From the NCBI RefSeq assembly GCF_019145475.1, contig NZ_JAHTKI010000038.1:1-53646 (forward strand): a stretch of DNA of 53,646 nucleotides. The letters run 5' to 3'. The first letter of the stretch is position 1, and each line of letters opens with the position of its first letter. Source of the DNA: Pseudomonas botevensis. GTDB lineage: Bacteria > Pseudomonadota > Gammaproteobacteria > Pseudomonadales > Pseudomonadaceae. This document shows, one piece after another, positions 23,212 through 32,666 of this stretch. Under the pieces are notes generated by a model. The model had not been told where the DNA came from. It did no database searches and worked only from the letters and a program-made list of their open reading frames with translations. The position numbers and the translations under genes were made by a program.

Positions 23212-24969
23212 GTGGCATTGACGATTCTTGGCCTGTCCGGCGCCCTTAGCCATGACCCTTCAGCCGCCTTGTACATCGACGGCAAGCTGGTGGCGGCAGC
23301 TGAGGAGGAGCGCTTCGTACGCGATAAGCATGCAAAGAACCGCATGCCCTACGAATCGGCGAAGTTCTGCCTGGAGCAGGCCGGCATCAAGCCGTCCGAC
23401 GTTGACGTGGTCGCGATTCCTTTCGCTCCGATCAGCATTTTCGGCAAGGCTCGCTGGCAGTACGCCAAGCGCTACTGGTACGCCCCGGACCGTGCACTCG
23501 ACGCGATCCTGATGGGCAACCGTCGCTACAAGCGCTATCGCAACAAGATCGTCTGGTGCCTGGAGCAACTGGGTTTCGATCCGAAGAAAATCAAGATCGA
23601 GCCGGTTGAACACCACCTGGCCCACGCTTCCAGCGCCTACCACTGCTCGGGTTTCAAAGAGAAAACCGCGATCCTCGGCATCGACGGCAAGGGTGAGTAC
23701 GCCACGACCTTCTTCGGTTATGGCGAAAACGGCAAGATCCACAAGCTCAAGGAGTTCTTCGATCCGGACTCCCTCGGCGGCCTGTACGGCGCGATCACCG
23801 AGTTTCTCGGTTTCGACATGCTGGACGGCGAGTTCAAGGTCATGGGCATGGCGCCGTATGGCGACGCCAGCAAATACGATTTCTCGCGCCTGGCCTCGTT
23901 CGAGAACGGCGAACTGGTGATCAACACCGACTACGCCAACGTCATCGGCCTGCGTCGCTATAAAGAGAAAGGCAAGGGTTACTACTTCTCGCCGAAGCTG
24001 ATCGAGTGGCTGGGTCCGAAGCGCGAAGGCGACATCGCCGACGAGCCGTACATCCACTACGCCGCCAGCATTCAGGCGCTGTTTGAAAAAATTGCGCTGC
24101 AGATGATCGATTACTACCTGGGCGACGTGCTCAAGGAAACCGGCAAACTGGCCTACGCCGGTGGCTGTGCGCTGAACGTCAAGCTCAACCAGAAAATCAT
24201 CGCCCGCGACGACGTCAAAGAGCTGTTCGTGCAACCTGCATCCGGCGATGCCGGCACTGCGGTCGGTGCCGCCGCTTATGTGTCCAACGCCCGTGGCGTG
24301 CCGGTCGAGAAGATGGAACACGTCTACCTCGGCCCGTCGTACAGCAACGAAGACGTGATCGCCGCGTGCGCCCGTCACGAGAACAAGCCGACCTGGCGCA
24401 AACTCGACAACATGCCGGAGCAGATCGCCAAGATCATGGTCGACGGCAACCCGGTGGCCTGGTTCCAGGGCCGCATGGAGTTCGGTCCGCGTGCACTGGG
24501 TGGTCGTTCGATCATCGGCTGCCCGAGCGTGGCCGGTGTGGCCGACCGTATCAACCACCAGATCAAGTTCCGCGAGCGCTGGAGGCCTTTCTGCCCGTCG
24601 ATGCTCGACACCGTTGCACCGCAGATGATCAAGATCGATCACCCGGCGCCGTTCATGACCTTCACCTTCGAAGTCGCCGAAGAGTGGAAAACCCGCGTGC
24701 CGGAAGTCGTCCACGAAGACGGCACCTCCCGTGCCCAGGTGCTCAAGCGCGAATACAACCCGCGCTACTACGACATGATGAAGGCCCTGGAAAACCTGAC
24801 CGGCAACGGCGTTTCCCTGAACACTTCGCTCAACCGTCGTGGCGAACCGATGATCTGCTCGCCGACCGATGCCCTGAACATGTTCTTCGGCTCCGATCTG
24901 CAATACCTGATCATGGAAGACATCCTGGTGGTCAAAGAGGGTGCAGACGCTTATGACACGCTCGGCTGA
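23212..24969 (+). CDS. wapO: LPS-core carbamoyltransferase, WapO-like
   Basis: A 585-residue carbamoyltransferase of the NodU/CmcH/TobZ family, using carbamoyl phosphate and ATP. In P. aeruginosa the gene at this position (PA5005, WapO as I recall) is linked to O-carbamoylation of inner-core heptose II. The N-terminal Kae1-like domain has LSHDPSAALYIDGKLVAAAEEER and the metal-binding HHLAHASSAY (about 134-143). The C-terminal YrdC-like part has MEFGPRALGGRSI and FRERWRPFCPS. The start is GTG 23212-23214 after an AGAGG. It is first gene of the second core cluster and overlaps the next start by 17 bases. Confidence 0.9.
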   Translation: MALTILGLSGALSHDPSAALYIDGKLVAAAEEERFVRDKHAKNRMPYESAKFCLEQAGIKPSDVDVVAIPFAPISIFGKARWQYAKRYWYAPDRALDAILMGNRRYKRYRNKIVWCLEQLGFDPKKIKIEPVEHHLAHASSAYHCSGFKEKTAILGIDGKGEYATTFFGYGENGKIHKLKEFFDPDSLGGLYGAITEFLGFDMLDGEFKVMGMAPYGDASKYDFSRLASFENGELVINTDYANVIGLRRYKEKGKGYYFSPKLIEWLGPKREGDIADEPYIHYAASIQALFEKIALQMIDYYLGDVLKETGKLAYAGGCALNVKLNQKIIARDDVKELFVQPASGDAGTAVGAAAYVSNARGVPVEKMEHVYLGPSYSNEDVIAACARHENKPTWRKLDNMPEQIAKIMVDGNPVAWFQGRMEFGPRALGGRSIIGCPSVAGVADRINHQIKFRERWRPFCPSMLDTVAPQMIKIDHPAPFMTFTFEVAEEWKTRVPEVVHEDGTSRAQVLKREYNPRYYDMMKALENLTGNGVSLNTSLNRRGEPMICSPTDALNMFFGSDLQYLIMEDILVVKEGADAYDTLG

Positions 24970-26083
24970 ACGCCATGTGCTGCAGTTCTGCCACGGCTAT
25001 GACGGGCCGTTTCTGGACTGCGCGCGGCAGTACGCCAGCCTGTTCGCGGGCACCGGTTATCGGGTGACCACGGTCTTTCTGACCGGGGCCGCCGATAGCG
25101 AGGTGGCCGCCGCCTGCGCCTCCGACGAAGTGTTGTTCATGGAATACAGCTCCAAGGCCATTCGTGGCCTGAAGCTGGGCGCCATCGGCGATCTGCGCAA
25201 GATCGCCGCTTCGCGCAATTTCAGTTTCTGCATCGCCCATCGCTTCAAGCCGATCTATATCGCCTTGCTCGGCACGTCGCTGCCGGTGATTGGCGTGCAT
25301 CACGCGTTTGACGATTACAAACGCGGCTCGCGCAAACTGTTCGCACAGATTTTCCGCAAGCGCCTGAGCCTGCTCGGCGTGTCCGACGCGGTGCGCGACG
25401 ACATGCGCCGTTGCCTGCCGAAATGGCCGGCGGCGCGGATCCAGACGCTTTATAACCGCATCGACGTGCCAGCCTTGCAAGCCAGCCAGGTGTCCGCCCG
25501 GGAGGCCCGGGAAACCCTTGGTCTGGCGCCGGACGCTTGGATTGTCGGCAACGTCGGCCGTCTGCACCCGGACAAGGATCAGGCCACCCTGCTGCACGGT
25601 TTTGCCAAGGCGTTGCCGGGGTTGCCGGGCAACAGTCAGTTGGTGATTCTCGGCAAGGGCCGTCTGGAACAGGACCTCAAGGAACTGGCCCGGGAACTGG
25701 GCGTCGGTGACCGGGTGCTGTTTCTCGGCCAGGTGCCGGACGCGCGCAATTACTTCCGCGCCTTCGATGTGTTCGCCCTGAGCTCCGATCACGAACCGTT
25801 CGGCATGGTGCTGCTGGAGGCCATGGCGGCCGGCGTGCCGTTGCTGGCCACCGCCTGTGGCGGGGCGAAGGAAGTGGTCGAAGGCGTGGGCATTCTGTTC
25901 CCGCTCGGCGATGCCGAGCACCTGGCCCAGGGCCTGCACCATCTGGCCGGCATGGACGAGCAACAGCGCCGCCAATGCGCGGAACTGATGCTCGACCGTC
26001 TGCGCGAGCGCTTCTCCGACCGCGCGGTGCGTGACACCTTCTGGCGTTTGCCGCAAGTCATCGATCTGGCACCGAGGGGCTGA
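24953..26083 (+). CDS. wapH: GT4 glycosyltransferase, WapH-like
   Basis: A 376-residue GT-B glycosyltransferase of family GT4, in the position of PA5004 (WapH), an outer-core glucosyltransferase. I choose ATG 24953 (MTRSAERHVLQFCHG) over the GTG at 24941 because the AGAGG at 24936-24940 directly abuts the GTG but is 12 bases from the ATG. The N-terminal acceptor domain is followed by GNVGRLHPDKDQ (about 197-208) and the donor-binding SSDHEPFGMVLLEAMAAG (about 277-294) with the paired Glu residues. It overlaps the carbamoyltransferase by 17 bases and shares the base at 26083 with the next gene. Confidence 0.88.
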   Translation: MTRSAERHVLQFCHGYDGPFLDCARQYASLFAGTGYRVTTVFLTGAADSEVAAACASDEVLFMEYSSKAIRGLKLGAIGDLRKIAASRNFSFCIAHRFKPIYIALLGTSLPVIGVHHAFDDYKRGSRKLFAQIFRKRLSLLGVSDAVRDDMRRCLPKWPAARIQTLYNRIDVPALQASQVSAREARETLGLAPDAWIVGNVGRLHPDKDQATLLHGFAKALPGLPGNSQLVILGKGRLEQDLKELARELGVGDRVLFLGQVPDARNYFRAFDVFALSSDHEPFGMVLLEAMAAGVPLLATACGGAKEVVEGVGILFPLGDAEHLAQGLHHLAGMDEQQRRQCAELMLDRLRERFSDRAVRDTFWRLPQVIDLAPRG

Positions 26084-26979
26084 TGCTCAACCGATTTCAA
26101 GGCTGGCGCGAACGTGGCTGGTCGCCCGTCGACGCCTCAACTTATGCACAGGCCTGGCAGCGTTTCGGCGGCAGCGTCGCGACTCATCCCATGGTGGTCG
26201 AGCGTCTGGCGGATCTGGCCGGCATCCCCGTGCGTTATCTGGCCTGGGAGCAGCAAGGCGAAGTCAAAGCCGCGATTCCGACCTGGGGCCGCGATCTGGC
26301 GTTGTCCAAGGATGTGCTCAAGCGCAGTGGCAAGAAAGGTCTGTTCGACCTCGGCAACGCCGAGCTGATCCTGCCGGCCGCCGCTGACGCCCAGGCCGCG
26401 CTGCGGCATCGCGGGCGCTACCTGTCGGCGCTCAACGAAAACCGCTTCAGCGGTCTCAAGTTGCAGGCCGAACAACTGGCCATGGCCCGTACCCCCGAAG
26501 AACTGTCGAAAAAGTTTCGCTACAACCAGCGTCGCGAGCTGCGTCTACTGGAAGAGGCGGGCGGGGTGGTGCGTCCGGTCGGCGAGTTTTCCAGCGCCGA
26601 ACTGGCGGCGATCTACTGCGATCTGTTCCAGCGCCGCTGGGGTTTCCCCGCCACCGGCGCGGCACGGATGGCCGAGGTCATCGAGCTGTTGCGCGAGCTG
26701 TTGATCGGTTCGGTGATCTTCCTCAACGATGCACCGATCGCGATTCAACTGGTGTACCGCGTCGAAGCGCCGCAGTGGATCAGCGTCGAGTACATCAACG
26801 GCGGCGTCGACCCCGAAACCCGCGAATTCAGTCCCGGCAGCGTGCTCAGCTTCCTCAATACGCAAAGTGCCTGGGAACACGCGCGGGCGCTGGATAAGCC
26901 GCTGCGTTTTTCCTTCGGTCGCGCCGACCGTGAATACAAGGATCGCTGGTGCAATCCTGTGCCGGTCTTCACCGTATGA
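26083..26979 (+). CDS. Mig-14 family protein
   Basis: A 298-residue protein resembling Mig-14, an inner-membrane-associated factor of Salmonella and Pseudomonas linked to resistance to cationic antimicrobial peptides. The fold is probably of the GNAT/CelD type; typical segments are FRYNQRRELRLLEEAGG (about 146-162), FQRRWGFP and the C-terminal FSFGRADREYKDRWCNP. The position matches PA5003 between wapH and dnpA. It has no signal peptide. Overlaps of one base upstream and four bases (ATGA) downstream put it in the core operon. An acyl- or aminoacyl-transferase role on LPS is plausible but unproven. Confidence 0.85.
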   Translation: MLNRFQGWRERGWSPVDASTYAQAWQRFGGSVATHPMVVERLADLAGIPVRYLAWEQQGEVKAAIPTWGRDLALSKDVLKRSGKKGLFDLGNAELILPAAADAQAALRHRGRYLSALNENRFSGLKLQAEQLAMARTPEELSKKFRYNQRRELRLLEEAGGVVRPVGEFSSAELAAIYCDLFQRRWGFPATGAARMAEVIELLRELLIGSVIFLNDAPIAIQLVYRVEAPQWISVEYINGGVDPETREFSPGSVLSFLNTQSAWEHARALDKPLRFSFGRADREYKDRWCNPVPVFTV

Positions 26980-28418
26980 GTCAGCCCATGAGCCGCAAAC
27001 AGCAATTGCTCAAGCGTCACCGGCGCAACAAACGAATCGGCCTGCTGATCGCGCTGGCCGTGCTGATCGCTCTTGGCGTGCTGGTGGCCTGGTGGCTGCC
27101 GCTGGTGCTGGCGGTCGTCGGCTGGGTCGCCCATGAGGCGTGGTTCGCCGATCACCTGTTCTACTCGCCAAAAGACGATTACCAATACAGCTTTCCGCCG
27201 TTCACGCCGCAGCCGAAAGTGCATCTGAACGGCGGACATCTGCGCCTGGACGAAGGCGTGATGCTGGTGGACGACGCGACGCTGATCCTCGCCGTGCGGG
27301 TCAAAAGTACCTGGCTTGGGCGTTTCTTCGATCCTCGGGTCGAGTTGGCCGGCGGCACGAATCCCGATGCGCAGACCTTCGAACGCGGCGTCAACGGCCT
27401 GCGTTACCTCAACCTCAGCGGACAGGCGCAAACCCTGTCCCAGGGCCAGTTGCATCTGCGCGGACGTTTCTGCCGGGTCTCCGGCGAGCCGCTGCTATGG
27501 GCGCTGGAGCAGCCGGACTACCGTCGTCAGCGGGTGATGGTCATCGCTCCCCACGCCGACGATGCGGAACTGGCTGCCTACGGTTTGTACAGTCAGGCCG
27601 ACGAGGCGTGGATCGTCACCCTGACCGCCGGCGAGATCGAAGCCGAACACTATCAGCAGATGGGCATGAACAAGGTCGAGGCGGCGCGGCTCAAGGGGCG
27701 TCTGCGTGCCTGGGACAGTCTCACCGTGCCGCGCTGGGCCGGAGTCGCGCAGGAACGCTGCGTGCAGCTGGGTTATTTCTGCCTGCAACTGGCGGCCATG
27801 CAGGCTGCACCGAATCAGGCGGTGGCCTCGCGGGAAGCCGATCTGAGCGACACCCGGCTGTTTCGTCAGTTGAATCCGTTCACGCTGCCCGGCGATGCCG
27901 ATGGCGCGCCGACCTGGAACAATCTGTTGGCCGACCTGCGCGAGGTGCTGTTACGGGCGCGCCCGGACGTCATCGTGCTGCCGCATCCGACGCTCGATCC
28001 ACATCCCGACCATCTCTGTGCCCAGCAAGCGGTGCTGGAAGCCTTGAACGGCCTCGACTGGCAGCCGACCCTGCTCGGCTACGCCAACCACCTGCACGAT
28101 AACGACCGCTGGCCGATGGGCAACTCGGGGCAGGGCATTGCGCTGCCGCCCGCGTTCGATTCGGGCGTGCCGATGCAGCCGTGCTGTCTGCCGTTGTCCA
28201 TCGAGCAGCAGCGCGACAAGGCCATGGCCCTGGGTATGATGCATGATCTGCAACCCCCGGCACCGTTCAAGCGACGTCTGCGGCGATTGATCCAGAGAGT
28301 GCTCGCCAGTAGAGTGCCATCGGTCTACGGTGAGAACGAATTCTTCCGCAAAGCGGTCAGGCGCCAGGAGTTGTTCTGGCTTCTGAAGCATGGTGAAACA
28401 TCTGTGAAGCAGAATTGA
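26976..28418 (+). CDS. dnpA: PIG-L family de-N-acetylase, DnpA-like
   Basis: A 480-residue PIG-L/LmbE-type zinc deacetylase, matching PA5002 (DnpA), reported to affect antibiotic tolerance and thought to modify a surface glycan. A basic N-terminus precedes one or two membrane segments (about 24-52, rich in Leu, Val and Ala). The PIG-L motif reads APHADDAEL (about 191-199), with the later zinc-binding HPTLDPHPDH (about 336-345). ATG 26976 overlaps the mig-14 stop as ATGA; a second ATG at 26988 is possible. Removal of an acetyl group from a core GalNAc or similar sugar is inference. Confidence 0.85.
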   Translation: MSQPMSRKQQLLKRHRRNKRIGLLIALAVLIALGVLVAWWLPLVLAVVGWVAHEAWFADHLFYSPKDDYQYSFPPFTPQPKVHLNGGHLRLDEGVMLVDDATLILAVRVKSTWLGRFFDPRVELAGGTNPDAQTFERGVNGLRYLNLSGQAQTLSQGQLHLRGRFCRVSGEPLLWALEQPDYRRQRVMVIAPHADDAELAAYGLYSQADEAWIVTLTAGEIEAEHYQQMGMNKVEAARLKGRLRAWDSLTVPRWAGVAQERCVQLGYFCLQLAAMQAAPNQAVASREADLSDTRLFRQLNPFTLPGDADGAPTWNNLLADLREVLLRARPDVIVLPHPTLDPHPDHLCAQQAVLEALNGLDWQPTLLGYANHLHDNDRWPMGNSGQGIALPPAFDSGVPMQPCCLPLSIEQQRDKAMALGMMHDLQPPAPFKRRLRRLIQRVLASRVPSVYGENEFFRKAVRRQELFWLLKHGETSVKQN

Positions 28419-28469
28419 AGTCATTCGCGGCCTAGCATGGCGCCATGTTCGATAACCGAGTGAATTTCT

Positions 28470-29387
28470 GTGATCAATCCACGTCCACGGATTCTGTTTC
28501 TGATTCCGTATTTTGGCCAATGGCCGTTCTGGATGCCTTTTTTCCTGGAGAGTTGCCGGCGCAACGCGGACATCGACTGGCTGCTGTTCAGTGACTGCGG
28601 TACACCGGCGGATCTGCCGCCCAATGTCACGGTCGAGGCCATGACGTTTTGCGATTACTGTGCGCTGGTGTCGCAACGATTGCAGATCGACTTTGCGCCG
28701 AAGGCGGCGTACAAGCTCTGCGATATCAAGCCGGCCCTTGGGCACATCCACGCCGATCGCCTGCAAGGCTACGATTTCTGGGCGTTCGGCGATATTGACC
28801 TGGTGTACGGTGACCTGCGAAGTTACTTCACCCCGGATCGCCTGGCAGGCTACGACCTGTTTTCGACGCACGAGCGTCGGGTCGCCGGCCATCTGTGTCT
28901 GATGCGCAATACCGCGCGCAAGCGCGAGCTGTTCATGCAGATGAAGGACTGGCGGTTGCGGTTTACCGATCAGGCGCACCATGCGCTGGATGAGGGTGCG
29001 TTCAGCCGCATCTTCATGTGGCGCAAGAATTTTCCCGAGCCGCTGTTCACCCTGGTGGGCAAGCTCAACCCGTGGCGCCGCCGCAGCGAATTCACCGAGG
29101 CGTTCAGTACGCCGGGTGGCTGCATCAAGTGGCACGACGGCACGAACGATTTTCCGCGCCAGTGGTTCTGGCGCGATGGCAATTTGAGCAATGATCGCGA
29201 TGGCGATCGCCGGTTTCCGTATTTCCATTTCGTTTGCTGGAAACGCAACGAATGGTCTCGGTTGCCTCAACCCGATCCGGCCGAGATCAGGCGCATTGCC
29301 GCCGGTCCGGGGTGGATCATCGATGCAACGGGTTTCCACGGGGAGTCATATGAGTCAACGGTCAAAGGTTCTGCAACTGCAGCCTGA
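28470..29387 (+). CDS. Glycosyltransferase-like protein (DUF6625 type)
   Basis: A 305-residue protein starting at GTG 28470 (MINPRPRILFLIPYFGQWP), with a weak ribosome-binding site. The segment FWAFGDIDLVYGDL (about 107-120) contains a DxD motif typical of metal-dependent GT-A glycosyltransferases, and the overall pattern resembles proteins labelled DUF6625 in Pseudomonas LPS clusters. The 51-base gap after dnpA is the only break in this gene block. It overlaps the next gene by 38 bases, implying coupling. I do not recall it at this site in PAO1, so it may define a strain-specific core or O-chain structure. Confidence 0.7.
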   Translation: MINPRPRILFLIPYFGQWPFWMPFFLESCRRNADIDWLLFSDCGTPADLPPNVTVEAMTFCDYCALVSQRLQIDFAPKAAYKLCDIKPALGHIHADRLQGYDFWAFGDIDLVYGDLRSYFTPDRLAGYDLFSTHERRVAGHLCLMRNTARKRELFMQMKDWRLRFTDQAHHALDEGAFSRIFMWRKNFPEPLFTLVGKLNPWRRRSEFTEAFSTPGGCIKWHDGTNDFPRQWFWRDGNLSNDRDGDRRFPYFHFVCWKRNEWSRLPQPDPAEIRRIAAGPGWIIDATGFHGESYESTVKGSATAA

Positions 29388-30510
29388 CTACAACATCAAA
29401 GCCCATGATTTTGCCGACCTCTCCGAGCAGATCGTCAAGGCGCTGCCGACGGATCGCTATGAGGTGACCGCAGCGTTTCTGCGCGGCAAGCCCGGGCCGG
29501 GCGAACCTGTGAGCCGGTCCGATCGTTCGGTGTATTTCGAGTTTTCCGACAAGTCCCTCAAGGGTATGCGCCTGCGTGCCATGTGGCAGCTCTACAAGTT
29601 CTGCCGCCGGGAAAAGTTCGATGTGGTGATCTGCAATCGCTTCAAACCGGTGAACATGATGCTGGCGCTCAACCGCTGGCTGAAGGTGCCACTGTGCATC
29701 GGGATTTCCCACGGCTTCGGCGAGTACGACCGGTTTTACCGGCGTCGCCAGACCCAGCGCCTGATCGATCGGCACTGGCGTTTTGTCGGGGTCTCGCCGG
29801 CGGTCAAGCAGTACCTGCTGGATTGCGACTGCGGTTTCACCGACGCCAACACTTGGGCGATCACCAACGCCATCGACATCGAGCAGGCCGAGGGTTTGCA
29901 GCACAGTCGCGAGCGCGCCCGGGAAATGCTCGGCATCGACCCGAACGTGCGCCTGATCGGCGCACTGGGGCGGCTGGTGTCGGTCAAGGGCCATACCTAT
30001 CTGTTGCAGGCGTTTGCCGCGCTGAAGGACAAGTATCCGAACACGCAATTGGCGATCATCGGCGCCGGGCGTCTGGAGTCGTCGCTGGCGGCCGAGATCG
30101 AGCAATTGGGCCTGACCGGCCGTGCGCACCTGCTGGGTTTCAAGGAAAACGCCCTGCAATATGTGCGTGCGTTCGATATCTGGACCATGCCTTCGCTGGC
30201 CGAAGGGCTGGGCCTGGCGTTGCTCGAAGGCATGAGCGGGCACTTGCCGGTCATCGCGTCCAACGTACCGGCAATGCTGCCGTTGATCGAAGGTGCCGGT
30301 GGACTGACCATCACGCCGAAGGACGTTCCGAGCCTGGTCGCGGCGCTCGACACCTACCTGGCGCTGTCCGATGACGAGCTCAGGGCCAAGGGCGAGCAGG
30401 CGTATCGGTATCTCCAGGAACACCACGACATCGAGGTATTCCGTCAGGAGTACTTCAACCTGATCGACTCTGGCCTGGAACTGGCCCGCAAGGAGCAGCA
30501 ACAGCCGTGA
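29350..30510 (+). CDS. ssg: GT4 glycosyltransferase, Ssg-like
   Basis: A 386-residue GT4 enzyme in the position of PA5001 (Ssg), a cell-surface sugar glycosyltransferase whose loss changes LPS, phage sensitivity and motility. The start ATG 29350-29352 (MSQRSKVLQLQPDYN) follows a GGGGAG ribosome-binding site; earlier in-frame codons lie deep inside the preceding gene. Motifs: GALGRLVSVKGHTYLLQAF (about 198-216) and the donor loop MPSLAEGLGLALLEGMSG (about 280-297) with the GT4 Glu pair. GTGA overlap couples it to wapR. Confidence 0.85.
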   Translation: MSQRSKVLQLQPDYNIKAHDFADLSEQIVKALPTDRYEVTAAFLRGKPGPGEPVSRSDRSVYFEFSDKSLKGMRLRAMWQLYKFCRREKFDVVICNRFKPVNMMLALNRWLKVPLCIGISHGFGEYDRFYRRRQTQRLIDRHWRFVGVSPAVKQYLLDCDCGFTDANTWAITNAIDIEQAEGLQHSRERAREMLGIDPNVRLIGALGRLVSVKGHTYLLQAFAALKDKYPNTQLAIIGAGRLESSLAAEIEQLGLTGRAHLLGFKENALQYVRAFDIWTMPSLAEGLGLALLEGMSGHLPVIASNVPAMLPLIEGAGGLTITPKDVPSLVAALDTYLALSDDELRAKGEQAYRYLQEHHDIEVFRQEYFNLIDSGLELARKEQQQP

Positions 30511-31427
30511 GCGAAGAAAACAACGTGACCAAAGAAACATCCCGGAGCGGTGCGCAGCCGATCGTCACCGTCATCATTGCGTCGTACAACCACGGCCCGT
30601 ACATCGAAGAAAGCATTCTCAGCGTCATCAACCAGAGCTACCAGAACATCGAGCTGCTGGTTGTCGATGACGGTTCGAAGGACGACAGCGTCGCGCGCAT
30701 CAACGCCTTGCAGGCGCAGCACGGTTTTGATTTTCGTGTGCAGCAGAACCAGGGCCTGACCAGCACGCTCAACGGGGCGATCGCCCGAGCCAAGGGTAGC
30801 CTGATCGTGCCGTTCGGCTCCGACGACATCATGTTGCCGGAGCGTATCGCCACGCAGGTCGCCTACATGGACGGCAAGCCGGAAGTCGGCATCTGCGCCG
30901 GCAACATCGAGCTGATGGACGCCGAAGGCAAGCCATATCCGGAAAAGCGCCAGCGCCGTGACGTGCCATTCCGCCGTCTCGATTTCGAGGACATGTTGCT
31001 GGAGCGCAAGCCGTATCCGCCAGCACCGACCCTGATGATCCGCCGCGAGGCACTGGAGAAGGTCGGCGGGTTCGATCCGCAGATTCGCCTGGAAGACCTG
31101 GCGATCGAGCTGAAGGTCACCCATGCGGGTTACTTCATCGATGGTCTGAACGTGCTGATGGCGCGCTATCGCAAGCACGCCACCAACTCCTACAAGAACC
31201 ACCGGTTCATGATCGACAACATCCTGCGCACCTATGCGTTGTTCAGCGATCATCCGCTGTACGACGAGGTGCGCTACAAGGCGCTCAACTCGATGTTCCT
31301 GAAGACCGCCAACCGCGATCGCAAGCTGGCGCGGGAGCTGCTGGCGCAGATTCCGTTCAAGGCGTGGAACAAGAAGACCTGGCGTGGATTGGGTCGCCTG
31401 CTGTTTTCGCCGCTGGAAAAAGACTGA
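30507..31427 (+). CDS. wapR: GT2 glycosyltransferase, WapR-like rhamnosyltransferase
   Basis: A 306-residue GT-A, family 2 enzyme in the position of PA5000 (WapR), an alpha-1,3-rhamnosyltransferase that creates the O-antigen-accepting core glycoform. Visible motifs are VTVIIASYNHGPYIEESILSV-type N-terminus (about 20-40), VVDDGSKDDS (about 52-61), the DxD-equivalent FGSDDIM (about 107-113) and the acceptor-site PEVG...GNIELMD region. The start is GTG 30507 with AAGGAG (30490-30495) inside ssg. It is the last gene of the block, followed by a terminator. Rhamnose specificity comes from synteny only. Confidence 0.82.
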   Translation: MSEENNVTKETSRSGAQPIVTVIIASYNHGPYIEESILSVINQSYQNIELLVVDDGSKDDSVARINALQAQHGFDFRVQQNQGLTSTLNGAIARAKGSLIVPFGSDDIMLPERIATQVAYMDGKPEVGICAGNIELMDAEGKPYPEKRQRRDVPFRRLDFEDMLLERKPYPPAPTLMIRREALEKVGGFDPQIRLEDLAIELKVTHAGYFIDGLNVLMARYRKHATNSYKNHRFMIDNILRTYALFSDHPLYDEVRYKALNSMFLKTANRDRKLARELLAQIPFKAWNKKTWRGLGRLLFSPLEKD

Positions 31428-31433
31428 GGTGCG

Positions 31434-31462
31434 GGTCGCTCGCGGTCAGCGAGCGACCTTTT
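31434..31462. terminator. Bidirectional terminator between wapR and the acyltransferase
   Basis: GGTCGCTCGC (31434-31443) and GCGAGCGACC (31449-31458) form a perfect 10-bp stem with a 5-base loop, followed by TTTT on the plus strand. It overlaps the last codons and stop (31448-31446) of the converging acyltransferase gene. Confidence 0.75.
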
Positions 31463-32666
31463 CCGTCACAGGCCTGTTGTCCTTCTGGCGCAGGCGCAGC
31501 CATTGCACGATTCTCTTGCCCGCGTTCATGCCCGGCTGCTCGATGTACAGGAAGGTGGCGCTGCTGATCAGAATCAGCAGGCAGGTGCATACCGCCATCA
31601 ACGGCAGGTAGACCCAGGTTTCCCGGGCATCCAGATGCAGCGCCAGCGGCAAGCGCTGGACCATCAGCCAGAGCACGAAGCCGTGCAGCAGATACGTGCT
31701 GTAGCTGATCTCGCCGAGCCAGCGAATGCTGCGCGGTTTCAGCGCCCCGAACAGCGTGTTGCCGGATGCCACGATCACGAAAAACAGTGACAGCAGAAAC
31801 AGCGGCGTCGTCTTGAATGCCCGGTTGAATGCCGTGAAGGCAACGACCAGGGCCACGATGGCGATTACGCTCGCCAGCCGTGTCCGGCCCCACGCCACCA
31901 GTTGTGGCCGGCGAACCCAGTACGCTGCTGCAATCCCGCCGAGAAAACTGGCAATGAAGTGCTTCTTCAGCGAATGCTCCCAGCCGACCAGTTGATACAG
32001 CGCATAGATCCCGATCAGGCACAGCAGAATCTGCCGCCAGTTGCTGCGGAAGATGAACGCCGTCGCGGCCAGGGGCAGTGCCAGATAGAAAAACACTTCG
32101 TAGGCCAGCGTCCAGGTGACGTTGGAGATCAGCATGCCGGTCTGCGGGTATTGATTGATGTCTGGCCGGTCAAAGCTCAGCCAGGCCAGAATCTGTTTCA
32201 ACAGCTGGATGCCCGGTTCCTTCAGCTCCCAGCCTTGCAAATGGAACACTGTCGCGAAGACGATCAGCATCAGCGGCAGATACAGCGGATACAGGCGGAA
32301 CACCCGTGACACGCCGAACGCCAGCCAGTCGTGCTCTCGGCCCTGGGCCAGCAGACGGCCCCAGAACAGAAAACCGGTGATCATGAAGAACAGGGCCACG
32401 CTGCCCTGGCCGAGCATTGAGTAGAAGTTGCTCGGCGGAAACTCGAACACACCGGTGCGCAAAAAGATCCAGGTGATGATCGAGTGGTGTACGAATACAC
32501 CGAACGCCAGGTAGCCGCGCAGTCCATCGATGCTGGCATAGCGGCTTTCGCCGGAATGCTGCAGGTGACGGGCGATCTTCGGCACGGCACGCAGCAACAG
32601 TGCGGCGGATACGATGGCCAGTGAATAAGCGACCAGCGCAATCAGGGGATTGGTTTCGTTCATCAT
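31446..32666 (-). CDS. Acyltransferase-3 family membrane protein
   Basis: A 406-residue OafA/YrhL-type integral membrane acyltransferase, typically adding O-acetyl groups to O-antigen or other glycans with acyl-CoA. It has about ten hydrophobic segments. The catalytic signature is clear: IDGLRGYLAFGVFVHH (about 46-61) with the conserved Arg-Gly and His, followed by the LGQGSVALFFMITGFLFW block and the RVFRLYPLYLP block. The start ATG 32666 overlaps the ligase stop as ATGA, so the two form one minus-strand unit. O-antigen or core acetylation is the likely role; the acceptor is unknown. Confidence 0.85.
   Translation of the reverse strand: MMNETNPLIALVAYSLAIVSAALLLRAVPKIARHLQHSGESRYASIDGLRGYLAFGVFVHHSIITWIFLRTGVFEFPPSNFYSMLGQGSVALFFMITGFLFWGRLLAQGREHDWLAFGVSRVFRLYPLYLPLMLIVFATVFHLQGWELKEPGIQLLKQILAWLSFDRPDINQYPQTGMLISNVTWTLAYEVFFYLALPLAATAFIFRSNWRQILLCLIGIYALYQLVGWEHSLKKHFIASFLGGIAAAYWVRRPQLVAWGRTRLASVIAIVALVVAFTAFNRAFKTTPLFLLSLFFVIVASGNTLFGALKPRSIRWLGEISYSTYLLHGFVLWLMVQRLPLALHLDARETWVYLPLMAVCTCLLILISSATFLYIEQPGMNAGKRIVQWLRLRQKDNRPVTEKVAR

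Noticed and set aside
23260..24903. 547-codon minus-strand frame opposite the carbamoyltransferase
   Set aside because: Antisense shadow of a clear carbamoyltransferase gene.
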